In this document: positions 52,744 through 62,113 of the stretch, piece after piece | How the letters are laid out: each line of letters starts with the position of its first letter | How positions within the stretch are numbered: position 1 is the first letter of the stretch | Assembly (NCBI GenBank): GCA_001898255.1 | Contig: MKTK01000006.1 | Coordinates: 69,345 to 133,344, forward strand | Origin: Chryseobacterium sp. 39-10 | GTDB taxonomy: Bacteria > Bacteroidota > Bacteroidia > Flavobacteriales > Weeksellaceae | Reading direction: 5' to 3' | Length of the DNA: 64,000 nt | The notes under the pieces: generated by a model | The model's database searches: none | Told to the model about the DNA's origin: nothing | Seen by the model: only the letters and a program-made list of their open reading frames with translations | Program-made: the position numbers and the translations under genes

Positions 52744-53325
52744 ATGAAAAATCTTGCTGGCTTTCAGAATCTTGATAAAGTTTTACAAGATTTAAAAACA
52801 AAAAAAAGACTTCGTTTTGATGAGATTTGTGAACTGCTATTCACCTTTGATTTTGCGGAACTGAATCGGGTTTTTCCACTTTCCACCATCGAAGTGAAGG
52901 ATGAAGAGTATGTGCGAATCCCCATCTACAACGATGAATTTGTCGCGTTGCTGATGGTTTGGGGAAAAGATAACTGCACAGCCATTCACGACCACGAAAA
53001 TTATGACGGAAGAATTAAAGTATTGAAAGGAAGCCTAACCGAAGTGAGCTACCGTGAAAATTCAAACTTTATCGAGTACGATTCTCGCGCATTTGCCACA
53101 GAAGGTGATATTTTTCCCGAAGATTTGGGCGGTATTCACTCCATGATTAACACCCACGATGGCATTTCGGTAACCATGCATATCTACAGAACCAACAAAA
53201 TAAATCTGGAAGGCGTGCGTCTTTTCGATACTGAAAATCGCAAAATCGCCTGGCTTTCAGATCAAGCTACCTCCTGCTCGTGGAATTTGCCAGCAGAAGC
53301 GTATCAAAAAATAGAGCAGATTTAA
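52744..53325 (+). CDS. Cysteine dioxygenase family cupin
   Basis: 193 residues. The cupin metal motif HDHENYDGRIKVLKG (~80-95), with the two His of HxH and a nearby Glu, and a third His in GGIHSMINTHDG (~137) match cysteine dioxygenases (Fe2+, three-His site). It would oxidise a thiol such as cysteine or 3-mercaptopropionate to a sulfinate. The substrate is not decidable from sequence. The gene ends before a good terminator, so it is a single transcript with its own regulatory palindromes. Confidence 0.78.
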   Translation: MKNLAGFQNLDKVLQDLKTKKRLRFDEICELLFTFDFAELNRVFPLSTIEVKDEEYVRIPIYNDEFVALLMVWGKDNCTAIHDHENYDGRIKVLKGSLTEVSYRENSNFIEYDSRAFATEGDIFPEDLGGIHSMINTHDGISVTMHIYRTNKINLEGVRLFDTENRKIAWLSDQATSCSWNLPAEAYQKIEQI

Positions 53326-53363
53326 AGTAGTTTCTTCATATCAAATTCAATTTAAATTTGCAC

Positions 53364-53394
53364 AGACCACAATGCCCCCGTTGTGGTCTTTTTG
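53364..53394 (+). terminator. Terminator after the cysteine dioxygenase-like gene
   Basis: Nine-bp stem AGACCACAA/TTGTGGTCT and a T run. It overlaps the start of a longer in-frame mtaB extension at 53372 and so rules that start out. Confidence 0.8.
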
Positions 53395-53423
53395 TGAACT
53401 GTTATTAAAAAGTAAAAAAGCTG

Positions 53424-53431
53424 TAACTTTG
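53424..53431 (+). promoter_or_regulatory. -7 element of mtaB
   Basis: TAACTTTG followed by CAGCAG, an exact consensus match, 12 bp before the ATG at 53444. Spacing to the nearest upstream TTTG is too long (29 bp). Confidence 0.45.
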
Positions 53432-53443
53432 CAGCAGATATTT

Positions 53444-54793
53444 ATGAATACTTTACCCCACAAAACCGCTGCTTTTCATACGTTAGGCTGCAAATTAAAT
53501 TTTGCGGAAACCTCTACCATTGCCCGACAACTTACCGCTGCCGGATACGAAAAAGTGAGCTTCGACGAGCGCGCAGATGCTTACATCATCAATACCTGCT
53601 CGGTAACCGACAATGCCGATAAAGAATGTAAACTCCACGTGAAACGCGCCATGAAAGCCAATCCTGATGGTTTGGTAATCATCGTGGGATGTTATGCACA
53701 ACTGAAACCAGAGGAAATTTCGCGAATTGAAGGTGTTGATATGGTGTTGGGCGCCAAAGAAAAATTCAACATCCTGAGTTATTTGGATGACTTGCAAAAA
53801 TCTTCTGAGGAAGGCATTGTTCATTCCTGCGAAATTAATGAAACAGATTTCTTTATCGGCAGCTACTCCATCGGCGACAGAACCCGTGCTTTCCTAAAAG
53901 TTCAGGATGGTTGCGACTATAAGTGTACCTACTGCACCATTCCACTGGCAAGAGGAATTTCACGTTCAGATACCATTGAAAACGTAGTAAAAAATGCGTC
54001 GGAAATTGCCGAAAAAGGAATAAAAGAAATTGTATTAACAGGCGTGAACATTGGCGATTACGGTAAAGGTGAATTTGGCAATAAAAAGCATGAACACACT
54101 TTTTTGGACTTAATTTCGGAACTTGATGCAGTGAACGGCATTGAGCGAATCCGCATTTCATCCATTGAGCCCAACTTGCTGAAAGATGAAAGCATCGAGC
54201 TGGTTTCAAAATCTCGCAGCTTTGTGCCCCATTTCCATATTCCGCTGCAAAGTGGTAGCGATGAAATGCTGAAGAAAATGAAACGCAGGTACCTCACTCC
54301 ACTTTATACCAACAGAATTTCAAAAATACGCGAAGTAATGCCCAATGCATGCATCGGTGTCGATGTGATTGTAGGATTTCCAGGTGAAACGGAAGAAGAG
54401 TTTATGAAGACCTACCATTTCCTGAACGAACTGCCGATTTCTTATTTGCATGTTTTTACCTATTCGGAGCGTGAAAATACCGAAGCAGCTACCATGGAAG
54501 GTGTAGTTCCTGTTGCGGAAAGAAAGAAAAGAAACAAGATGCTGCGAATTCTATCAGAGAAAAAGAAGATGGCATTCTACCAAACCCAGTTGGGGAAAAC
54601 ACTGCCGGTTTTATGGGAACATGAAAATAAAAATGGCTCTATGTACGGCTTTACAGAAAATTATGTTCGCGTTCAGAAACCATTTGATGAACAGTGGATC
54701 AATGAAGTAGAGATACTTCAGCTTGACAAAATTCAAAGCGACGGCACTGTTTCAGTAATGCCTGCTTTTGATCTATTTTTAGCTAAAGTATAA
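53444..54793 (+). CDS. mtaB: tRNA t6A37 methylthiotransferase MtaB
   Basis: 449 residues from the ATG at 53444. The UPF0004 N-terminal domain (TLGCKLNFAETSTIARQL; INTCSVTDNADKECK; IVGCYAQLKPEEI) supplies three Cys for one [4Fe-4S] cluster, and the radical SAM motif CDYKCTYCTIP gives the second. The C-terminal ~60 residues form a TRAM-like RNA-binding tail. It converts t6A37 to ms2t6A37 in tRNAs reading ANN codons. The CKLN motif distinguishes it from MiaB (CQMN) and RimO. Confidence 0.92.
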   Translation: MNTLPHKTAAFHTLGCKLNFAETSTIARQLTAAGYEKVSFDERADAYIINTCSVTDNADKECKLHVKRAMKANPDGLVIIVGCYAQLKPEEISRIEGVDMVLGAKEKFNILSYLDDLQKSSEEGIVHSCEINETDFFIGSYSIGDRTRAFLKVQDGCDYKCTYCTIPLARGISRSDTIENVVKNASEIAEKGIKEIVLTGVNIGDYGKGEFGNKKHEHTFLDLISELDAVNGIERIRISSIEPNLLKDESIELVSKSRSFVPHFHIPLQSGSDEMLKKMKRRYLTPLYTNRISKIREVMPNACIGVDVIVGFPGETEEEFMKTYHFLNELPISYLHVFTYSERENTEAATMEGVVPVAERKKRNKMLRILSEKKKMAFYQTQLGKTLPVLWEHENKNGSMYGFTENYVRVQKPFDEQWINEVEILQLDKIQSDGTVSVMPAFDLFLAKV

Positions 54794-54817
54794 AAAAGTA
54801 AAAACTGCTCAGCACAT

Positions 54818-55210
54818 TTAATTGCTCAAAACTTCTGCCACTAAATTAAATGTTGGAATTTCTATCTGTAAATCCTGATTACTGAGTAAGTTTTTGCAGT
54901 AATAATAACCGCGCATACTGCCCACTCCGGACCGTAAAATTACATTGGAGAAATAGCTAAAGCGCTCTCCCGGCTCAATCTCAGGAGTAAGACCGATGAC
55001 GCCTTCCCCTTCAACTTCGCTAAAACCAAATCCCACGTCGTAGATGAGCCACTTTCTTCTCTGTAGTTTTATAGGGACTTCGCTTAGGTTCTCAATGGTA
55101 ACATGATAACGAAAAGTGAAACGATTTTCTGAAGGAAAACTATTTTTCGCATCATACTCTGGTACAACGGAAACCTTAATATCGAAAGTGGAAGTAGAGA
55201 ACATGTTCAT
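54818..55210 (-). CDS. apaG: ApaG domain protein
   Basis: 130 residues, a single fibronectin-like beta sandwich: VSVVPEYDAKNSF, YHVTIENLSEVPIKLQRRKW, GVIGLTPEIEPGERFSYFS and MRGYYYC. ApaG was first linked to Co2+/Mg2+ efflux and Ap4A metabolism, but its molecular role is unclear. The ATG at 55204 would be an alternative start. It lies after odhB but a terminator lies between, so it is likely transcribed separately. Confidence 0.9.
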   Translation of the reverse strand: MNMFSTSTFDIKVSVVPEYDAKNSFPSENRFTFRYHVTIENLSEVPIKLQRRKWLIYDVGFGFSEVEGEGVIGLTPEIEPGERFSYFSNVILRSGVGSMRGYYYCKNLLSNQDLQIEIPTFNLVAEVLSN

Positions 55211-55230
55211 AGGTTTGCTATTATTTAAGC

Positions 55231-55258
55231 AAAAATCCCGCCTTTTTGAGACGAGATT
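55231..55258 (-). terminator. Terminator after odhB
   Basis: On the minus strand AATCTCG/CGGGATT (one G-T pair) with an 11-nt loop, then five T residues; 31 bp after the odhB stop. Confidence 0.6.
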
Positions 55259-55288
55259 TGCATTATTTTTTGATCACTTTATAATGAA

Positions 55289-56542
55289 TTAAAGTTCCAG
55301 TGCTTTTCTTTCGTCGCCTCCCATTAACACTTCAACAGGGTTATCGATTGCTTCTTTTACTGCCACCAAGAATCCAACTGATTCTCTGCCGTCAATAATC
55401 CTGTGGTCATAAGACATCGCCAAATACATCATCGGGCGAATCACTACTTGACCATCAACTGCAACAGGTCTCTGAATGATGTTGTGCATCCCCAAAATAG
55501 CAGATTGTGGCGGATTGATAATTGGCGTAGAAAGCATGGATCCGAAAACACCTCCATTGGTAATGGTAAAAGTGCCACCAGTCATTTCATCTACTGATAT
55601 TTTTCCATCCCTAACTTTTTCTGCCAATTCTTTAATGTTCGATTCAACACCTCGGAAAGACATGGTTTCTGCATTTCGGAGAACCGGAACCATTAATCCT
55701 TTCGGGCCAGATACCGCAATTGAAATATCGCAAAATTCGTAGTTAATTTTAAAATCTCCGTCGATCGATGCATTCACATCCGGATACATTTGTAATGCTC
55801 TGGTTACTGCTTTGGTGAAAAATGACATAAATCCTAATCCTATCCCATGTTTAGCGGCAAATTCGTCTTTATACTGCTTTCTTAATCTAAAGATTTCGGA
55901 CATATCCACCTCATTGAAAGTAGTAAGCATCGCAGTTTCATTTTTCACAGAAACCAAACGAGCTGCTAATTTTCTTCTTAACACAGATAATTTTGTAGTG
56001 GATGAAGCTCTTGAACCTGATGTAGAAGATACAGCGCCCATCGCAGGAACAGAAGCAGTTTCTGCATCTTGCTTGGTTACTCTACCCTCTTTTCCAGATC
56101 CAGCAACCTGCGAAGCATCAATTCCCTTTTCATCAAGGATTTTTCTGGCAGCAGGTGATGGTGTGCCGGCAGCATAGGAAGTGGGTTTTTCCACTTTTTT
56201 CTCTTCCACGATGGCTGGTTTTTCAACCACTTTTTGCTCGGCTTTTGGGGCTTCCGCATTTTCAGCTTTGGGTGTCGGCTCGGTACCTTCGGTTGGTTTA
56301 GCAGCATCTAAATCAATAAGACAAACCACCTGCCCAACTTGCACTACTTCTCCCTCTTCGGCTTTTAGCGTAATAACACCGCTTTGTTCTGCAGGAAGTT
56401 CAAGGGTGGCTTTATCGGAATCCACTTCCGCAATCGGCTGGTCTTTTTCTACATAATCGCCGTCTTTCACCAACCATGATGCGATTTCAACTTCTGTGAT
56501 GGATTCTCCCGGTGAGGGGACTTTCATTTCTAATATTGACAT
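55289..56542 (-). CDS. odhB: Dihydrolipoyllysine succinyltransferase (2-oxoglutarate dehydrogenase E2)
   Basis: 417 residues. One lipoyl domain (~1-75; lipoyl Lys in [12 protein letters not shown]), an Ala/Pro/Glu-rich linker, a peripheral subunit-binding domain ([23 protein letters not shown], ~129-150) and the catalytic core with [15 protein letters not shown] near the end. It transfers succinyl from lipoate to CoA in the 2-oxoglutarate dehydrogenase complex. Located 28 bp downstream of sucA, so the two make an operon; E3 is not here. Confidence 0.95.
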   Translation of the reverse strand: MSILEMKVPSPGESITEVEIASWLVKDGDYVEKDQPIAEVDSDKATLELPAEQSGVITLKAEEGEVVQVGQVVCLIDLDAAKPTEGTEPTPKAENAEAPKAEQKVVEKPAIVEEKKVEKPTSYAAGTPSPAARKILDEKGIDASQVAGSGKEGRVTKQDAETASVPAMGAVSSTSGSRASSTTKLSVLRRKLAARLVSVKNETAMLTTFNEVDMSEIFRLRKQYKDEFAAKHGIGLGFMSFFTKAVTRALQMYPDVNASIDGDFKINYEFCDISIAVSGPKGLMVPVLRNAETMSFRGVESNIKELAEKVRDGKISVDEMTGGTFTITNGGVFGSMLSTPIINPPQSAILGMHNIIQRPVAVDGQVVIRPMMYLAMSYDHRIIDGRESVGFLVAVKEAIDNPVEVLMGGDERKALEL

Positions 56543-56570
56543 CGTAGATATATTTTTTTATGATTTAAAA

Positions 56571-59378
56571 TTAAGCAGTTACAGGTCTTTTTGTGGGTTC
56601 ATCTTCGCGATCGAAAACCTTATTGATAATCGCATTCTGATTCTTCTCGAACATTTTATGACTTCCCGGTGCAGGCGTACCGCTGGGAACCGGCGCAACG
56701 ACCTGGATATTAGTTTCTCTAAAATTCCTCAAAATGAACGACCATGCCCCCATATTTTCAGGTTCTTCCTGTACCCAAAGCAACTGTTTACGGTTACTGT
56801 ATTTAGCAAGAATTTTCTCAATATCATTCATTTGAAGGGGATAAAGCTGTTCAAAGCGCACTAATGCAATATGATCGCAACCCAATTCTTCTTTCTTCGC
56901 CAGCAATTCGTAATAAATCTTGCCGGAACACCAAATCAGTTTTTCAACCTTTTCAGCATTTGCAGCCGCATCGTCAATGATGGGTTGAAAATGTCCATCG
57001 GCAAAATCTTCAAGCGGCGATACCACTTTCGGATGACGAAGCAGCGATTTGGGCGACATTACCACTAATGGTTTTCTAAACGGCCATTTCATTTGGCGTC
57101 GCAATAAATGGAAGTAGTTCGCCGGAGTTGTTGCATTGGCCACGGTCATATTTTCGTTGGCACAAAGCGTTAAAAATCTTTCCAAACGGGCAGACGAGTG
57201 CTCAGCACCTTGCCCTTCAAAACCGTGTGGAAGAAGCATTACCAAACCATTTTGAATTTTCCACTTCTCTTCAGCAGCGACCAGATACTGGTCAACGATA
57301 ATCTGTGCCCCATTAACGAAATCACCAAATTGTGCCTCCCAAATGGTTAAAGTATTAGGTGAAGCCATGGCATAACCATAGTCGAAACCAAGCACTCCAT
57401 ACTCGGACAAATGCGAATTATATATATCGAACCGACTTTCTGAAATGTGTTTAAGCGGAACAAATTCCTCTTCAGTATCTTCCGTTTTTACTACGGCGTG
57501 GCGATGCGAGAAAGTTCCTCGTTCCACATCCTCACCAGAAATTCTTACGTTATTACCTTCGTTCAGCAAAGTGGCATAAGCCAACCACTCACCCAGCGCC
57601 CAATCTAAAGCATTGGATTCTATGGCTTTTAATCTTGCCTCAAAAAGACGCGTAATCTTGTTGATGAATTTTTTGTCTTGCGGTAAGGTGGACATTTTAA
57701 TTGCCAAATTCTTCAATCCTGTCAAATCAAACCCTGTATTTACCGCTGCAAGCATTCCTCCTTTGGATCCTATCGGATAGTTTACCCAATCATCCGACAT
57801 GAAAACATCCATTGTGTTTTTCTCAATTCCTTTAGATGCATCAAAATCAGCATCTAGCAAACTTTTGAATCGGGTTTCCATTTCCTTAAGTGTTTCATCA
57901 GAAACCACGCCTTCTTTAATGAGTTCGGATTTATAAATTTCTCGAGGATTAGGATGTTTTGAAATTACCTTGTATAAATTGGGTTGGGTAAATCTTGGCT
58001 CGTCGCCTTCGTTGTGACCATATTTTCTGTAACCCAGCAAATCAATGTACACATCTTTGCCAAATTGGGCACGGAAATCTGCTGCAAAACGAATGGCATG
58101 CACCACCGCTTCCACATCATCAGCATTAACATGCATCACAGGCGACTCTGTAACTTTGGCAATATCCGTGCAGTAGGTAGACGAGCGCGCATCCAAATAA
58201 TTGGTGGTAAAAGACACCTGATTGTTCACCACGATATGCACTGTACCCCCGGTTTTATAGCCGTCCAGCGTCATCATTTGTGCCACTTCGTACACTATTC
58301 CCTGACCCGCTACTGCACCGTCACCATGAATAACGATGGGCAATACTTTTTTATAATCTTTATATTTGTTATCTACCTTCGCACGACAAATGCCTTCTAC
58401 CAACGCAGCAACTGTTTCAAGATGCGAAGGGTTTGGCGTCAGGTTAATAGCAACCTGTTCTCCGTTCTCTGTCGTAATTATTTTTGATGATCCAAGGTGG
58501 TATTTCACATCGCCCGAAAAAACATCTTCTTCGAATTCTTTCCCCTCAAACTCAGAAAAAATTTGTTTGTAGGATTTACCGAAAATATTAGTCAGTACAT
58601 TCAAACGTCCTCTATGCGCCATTCCTAAAACAACTTCGTCAACACCAAGTTGTGATGATCTGGTGATCAGTTGATCCAATGCAGGAATCAGCGACTCGTT
58701 TCCTTCCAGTGAGAATCTCTTTTGGCCCACGAATTTTGTATGAAGATAATTTTCGAATGCCACCGCCTGGTTCAGTTTCTCCAGAATTTCGGTTTTTTCG
58801 GAAGCGCTTAGTATCGATCGGTTCTCATTCTGCTGTAGCCATTTGCGAATGTATAATTTCTCCTGAATGTTATTGATGTGCATGTACTCGGTACCAATGG
58901 ATTCGCAATAAATCTTCTCCAAACGGTTTACAATAGCTTGTAAAGTTGCTGCAGCAGGCATTCCGATTTCAGTGGCGGAGTTGAATTTTTGATTCAAATC
59001 TTGTGTTGACAGCCCGAAATTTTCAATCGCTAAAGTTGGTTCATAGTGTCTTCTGCTGCGCACCGGATTGGTTTTAGTAAACAAATGACCGCGATGTCTG
59101 TATGCCTGAATCAGGTTCAACACCATAAATTCTTTCTGAATATCGTTCGATATTTGGCCTGATGCCGCTTGTTGGTTAGCATACTGAACGGCGTTTTGCG
59201 GGGCTGCAACAGCATTTGTTTCCCCATTTTCACCAGCATAGTTCTCCAATGCAAAATCAAATCCCTGGAAAAATGCTTTCCAGGAAGGCTCTAAAGAATC
59301 GGGATATTTTTGGTATTGTTGATATAAATCCTCTATCAGCTGTGCGTGAGCAGCATTTAGAAATGAAAATCTGTCCAT
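56571..59378 (-). CDS. sucA: 2-oxoglutarate dehydrogenase E1 component
   Basis: 935 residues. The N-terminal ~45 residues bind E2 (AHAQLIEDLYQQYQKYPDSL). The ThDP site is seen in VIHGDGAVAGQGIVYEVAQM (GDG ... Asn motif continuing at NNQVSF), with HRGRLNVLTN and the C-terminal E1 domain. It decarboxylates 2-oxoglutarate in the TCA cycle and passes the succinyl group to lipoyl-E2. First gene of the operon; length matches the family (~930). Confidence 0.95.
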   Translation of the reverse strand: MDRFSFLNAAHAQLIEDLYQQYQKYPDSLEPSWKAFFQGFDFALENYAGENGETNAVAAPQNAVQYANQQAASGQISNDIQKEFMVLNLIQAYRHRGHLFTKTNPVRSRRHYEPTLAIENFGLSTQDLNQKFNSATEIGMPAAATLQAIVNRLEKIYCESIGTEYMHINNIQEKLYIRKWLQQNENRSILSASEKTEILEKLNQAVAFENYLHTKFVGQKRFSLEGNESLIPALDQLITRSSQLGVDEVVLGMAHRGRLNVLTNIFGKSYKQIFSEFEGKEFEEDVFSGDVKYHLGSSKIITTENGEQVAINLTPNPSHLETVAALVEGICRAKVDNKYKDYKKVLPIVIHGDGAVAGQGIVYEVAQMMTLDGYKTGGTVHIVVNNQVSFTTNYLDARSSTYCTDIAKVTESPVMHVNADDVEAVVHAIRFAADFRAQFGKDVYIDLLGYRKYGHNEGDEPRFTQPNLYKVISKHPNPREIYKSELIKEGVVSDETLKEMETRFKSLLDADFDASKGIEKNTMDVFMSDDWVNYPIGSKGGMLAAVNTGFDLTGLKNLAIKMSTLPQDKKFINKITRLFEARLKAIESNALDWALGEWLAYATLLNEGNNVRISGEDVERGTFSHRHAVVKTEDTEEEFVPLKHISESRFDIYNSHLSEYGVLGFDYGYAMASPNTLTIWEAQFGDFVNGAQIIVDQYLVAAEEKWKIQNGLVMLLPHGFEGQGAEHSSARLERFLTLCANENMTVANATTPANYFHLLRRQMKWPFRKPLVVMSPKSLLRHPKVVSPLEDFADGHFQPIIDDAAANAEKVEKLIWCSGKIYYELLAKKEELGCDHIALVRFEQLYPLQMNDIEKILAKYSNRKQLLWVQEEPENMGAWSFILRNFRETNIQVVAPVPSGTPAPGSHKMFEKNQNAIINKVFDREDEPTKRPVTA

Positions 59379-59414
59379 TACTTAAGCGTTAACTATTTAT
59401 TTTTTAATAAAAGA

Positions 59415-59445
59415 CAAATCTAACAAAAAAAAGCGAAGTACTCAA
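59415..59445 (-). promoter_or_regulatory. Promoter of sucA-odhB
   Basis: Minus strand TTG (complement of 59443-59445), 20-bp spacer, TAGATTTG (59422 to 59415). ATG at 59378, giving a leader of about 30 nt. Confidence 0.5.
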
Positions 59446-59477
59446 GTGGAAAACCCTATAATGATTATGAATACGAG

Positions 59478-60515
59478 TTATCGAAAAACGGGAATTGAAA
59501 GCTTCATAACGGTTTCATTTTCTGTATCTGGCTGTTCTAAAAATCGCTGCTGCAAATCTCCCGTTCTCATCGTATCTTTTTTTGCTTTCTGAAGCAGCTG
59601 CTGTATCGCTTTTACACGACCTGCATAATTGCCCCGGTAATAGATGACATAATTCTTTGATGCATTTAAAGTTCTGAAACTAAATGCATTATCTGAAACA
59701 CCTACTTTTTTCGGTAATGGAACACCATAGAAGTAGGAAACTTCTTTGTCTTTGAAATGATCAGCATCCGTAATTAAAACGGGCTCGCCAAACTCGTCTT
59801 CCCGTTTCCCCATGTCCATTTTTACAAAATTGAGAACTTTGTTGTGGCTCATCACGATGTTTTTGAAAAGAGCATCTTTGGCATTTTTAGTGGTAACATT
59901 GATCCCCAAAAGCAGCTGGCTGTCTTGGTTTTCCACCATTAAACTATCAAATTTCAGATTTTGGCGCTGCGTCTCACGATCTACTTTATTACCTAAAAGC
60001 TGATACAGATTTTTCATGCTTTTATCGATGTTATCGGCAATGTAATCTTCGGTCAGCAGATTTACCGAACGCTTAAGCAACGACTGTTTTGGCGTGTGGA
60101 TATACCAAATGATTCTCGTATGGTCGTTTTGTGGTTTAAATTTTACATCAATCAGGTAAGGCGTACTGTTTTTCCCCTGAAACAACTGGTAACGAATCGT
60201 TTTTAATGGATTTTCGTAGCGAATAAAAAAATCCCCAAAACGACTCGACTCATTTTTGTCCTGATAAGAAAGTGCACTTCCTTTTCCTTCGTATGGTGAA
60301 AAATATTGAAACGAAAGATCTGCATTATCGCTAAAAAAAGAATTCCACCGGGTAAAATTCTGCAAATTGGCAAACTGTGGAAAAACCTTTTCTACGGGAT
60401 AACGAATTTCCTTTTCCACCGTAAAAGTTTTGCTTTCATCCACAAAAGTCATTGAAACGGCGTAAACACCCAGCAGAACAAGCAGGATAAATATCCCAAG
60501 TTTAATCCAACGCAT
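59478..60515 (-). CDS. SRPBCC/START-like and GyrI-like effector-binding protein, membrane anchored
   Basis: 345 residues from the ATG at 60515; the longer ORF (to 60566) is rejected because it runs through the glgC terminator. One membrane helix (~3-20) is followed by a periplasmic or cytoplasmic SRPBCC-type domain (~30-175; RYPVEKVFPQFANLQNFTRWN, the polyketide cyclase signature). After a linker (~190) comes a GyrI/AraC effector-binding-type domain (~195-330) ending with YYRGNYAGRVKAIQQLL. The fusion of two ligand-binding folds suggests a small-molecule sensor or carrier; no ligand is known. Confidence 0.7.
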   Translation of the reverse strand: MRWIKLGIFILLVLLGVYAVSMTFVDESKTFTVEKEIRYPVEKVFPQFANLQNFTRWNSFFSDNADLSFQYFSPYEGKGSALSYQDKNESSRFGDFFIRYENPLKTIRYQLFQGKNSTPYLIDVKFKPQNDHTRIIWYIHTPKQSLLKRSVNLLTEDYIADNIDKSMKNLYQLLGNKVDRETQRQNLKFDSLMVENQDSQLLLGINVTTKNAKDALFKNIVMSHNKVLNFVKMDMGKREDEFGEPVLITDADHFKDKEVSYFYGVPLPKKVGVSDNAFSFRTLNASKNYVIYYRGNYAGRVKAIQQLLQKAKKDTMRTGDLQQRFLEQPDTENETVMKLSIPVFR

Positions 60516-60518
60516 GCG

Positions 60519-60526
60519 CAAAAATA
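60519..60526 (-). promoter_or_regulatory. Putative -7 element of the SRPBCC gene
   Basis: TATTTTTG on the minus strand ends 3 bp before the ATG at 60515 and lies just after the glgC terminator, which supports a separate transcript. Confidence 0.35.
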
Positions 60527-60540
60527 CACAAAACCCATCA

Positions 60541-60576
60541 AAAAAATACGGTGAAGAAAATCTCACCGTATTTTTT
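60541..60576 (-). terminator. Terminator of glgC
   Basis: Perfect 14-bp stem AAAAAATACGGTGA/TCACCGTATTTTTT with a short loop; T residues on the minus strand. It begins 9 bp after the glgC stop. It covers the first codons of the rejected longer SRPBCC ORF. Confidence 0.85.
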
Positions 60577-60584
60577 GTTCATTT

Positions 60585-61853
60585 TTATGGAATAATGGTT
60601 CCGGGTTGAATGACTGCATTTTTCTTCACTACCACAATTCCGTCTTTAATGGAATAGGTTGGATGATCGCTATCCGGAAGGTGCTTGCCCCCAATAATTC
60701 TCACGTTATCCCCAATTTGACAATTTTTATCGAGGATGGTTTTTTCGATGTAGCAGTATTTGCCAACACCAAGGTTAGGTTTCCCCTGCTGATCATTGGC
60801 TACGATTTCGGTGGTATCCTGGTAATAATCCGCACCCATCATGTACGCGCTCATTAGCGTACTTCCACGATCTATCCGACTTCTGTTTCCCACAATGGAG
60901 TTCTCAATTTTATCAGCCATCACAATACAGCCATCTCCAAAAATGGCCTTGCTGACGTAGGAACCCAAAATTTTTGATGGTGGCAGCATCCTCGCTCTGG
61001 TATAAATAGGCGCTTTACTGAACAGGTTGAACTTAGGAAAATCTGTCGTGAGATCAATATTGGCGTCGAAAAATGAATCAATAGTCCCTATATCCGTCCA
61101 ATAACCATCGTATTGAAAGCTTAGTGTTTTGTACTTACCAATAGAGTTCGGTATCAGTTCGCCACCGAAATCATCACCCGGATCTTCGGCAAAAAGCTTT
61201 TTAAGGACATTTCTACTGAACACATAAATCCCCATGGAAGCGAGATATTCTTTACCTTCACTTTTACTTTTTTCAGAAACTTCCGATTTCCAGTCTGCCA
61301 GCAAATCGGAAGACGGTTTTTCGATAAAAGAAGTAATATTGCCATCTTCATCCGACTTCAAAATTCCGAAACCGGGTGCATCTTTGGCATTCACAGGAAT
61401 GGTTGCAATGGTAATATCGCCGCCGTTTTGATTATGAAAATCAATCATCTCACGAAAATCCATCTGGTACAACTGGTCTCCAGAGAGAATAAGAATGTAA
61501 TCGTAATCGTACTTATCGAGATGTTTCATCGATTGCCGCACTGCATCTGCGGTTCCTTGGTACCATTTATCATTCTCCACATTCTGCTCAGCAGCAAGAA
61601 TATCCACAAATCCCCTACTGAAAATATCGAAGTGGTAAGAATTTTTGATGTGCGAATTGAGCGAAGCCGAGTTAAACTGCGTTAATACCAAAATCCTGTT
61701 GTAGCCCGAATTGAGGCAATTGGAGATTGGAATATCCACTAAACGGTATTTCCCGGCGATGGGAACTGCTGGCTTTGAGCGGGAATATGTGAGGGGAAAA
61801 AGGCGTGTTCCCCTTCCACCGCCCAGTACGATTGAAATTACACTTGGTTTCAT
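60585..61853 (-). CDS. glgC: Glucose-1-phosphate adenylyltransferase
   Basis: 422 residues. Nucleotidyl-transferase motif GGGRGTRLFPLTYSRSKPAVP at the N-terminus, ILSGDQLYQMD and GLG-type catalytic residues in the middle, then a left-handed beta-helix domain (~300-422; IENSIVGNRSRIDRGS). It makes ADP-glucose for glycogen synthesis. In this window the glucan phosphorylase (49256) is the only other glycogen enzyme; glgA and glgB are not seen. Start at ATG 61853 directly precedes the conserved N-terminus. Confidence 0.93.
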   Translation of the reverse strand: MKPSVISIVLGGGRGTRLFPLTYSRSKPAVPIAGKYRLVDIPISNCLNSGYNRILVLTQFNSASLNSHIKNSYHFDIFSRGFVDILAAEQNVENDKWYQGTADAVRQSMKHLDKYDYDYILILSGDQLYQMDFREMIDFHNQNGGDITIATIPVNAKDAPGFGILKSDEDGNITSFIEKPSSDLLADWKSEVSEKSKSEGKEYLASMGIYVFSRNVLKKLFAEDPGDDFGGELIPNSIGKYKTLSFQYDGYWTDIGTIDSFFDANIDLTTDFPKFNLFSKAPIYTRARMLPPSKILGSYVSKAIFGDGCIVMADKIENSIVGNRSRIDRGSTLMSAYMMGADYYQDTTEIVANDQQGKPNLGVGKYCYIEKTILDKNCQIGDNVRIIGGKHLPDSDHPTYSIKDGIVVVKKNAVIQPGTIIP

Positions 61854-62080
61854 TATGTTGAAAGGATTTAAAAGAAATGTTTCTATGTCTTACAATATTA
61901 CCAATTTTATTAATGCCATCAAAATAATATTGAATGACAAAAGTTGGCTATTGCTAATTTAATGTAATTTTAATATGAATCCCTAAACTTTTCTGTAAAA
62001 ACTTTGCGACTTTCTTCGCAAATCGTGATTAGCCGTCTGTTTTATCAATCATCTAGACGGTGAATTTTCAATAATTCCAT

Positions 62081-62088
62081 TACCTTTG
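62081..62088 (+). promoter_or_regulatory. -7 element of the HAD hydrolase gene
   Basis: TACCTTTG followed by CCC, an exact consensus match, 25 bp before the ATG at 62114. A TTG at proper spacing is not seen. Confidence 0.45.
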
Positions 62089-62113
62089 CCCATGTAAAAA
62101 TCAAACTTGAAAG

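Noticed and set aside
53372..53443. Upstream start for mtaB
   Set aside because: Overlaps the preceding terminator and the TAACTTTG promoter.
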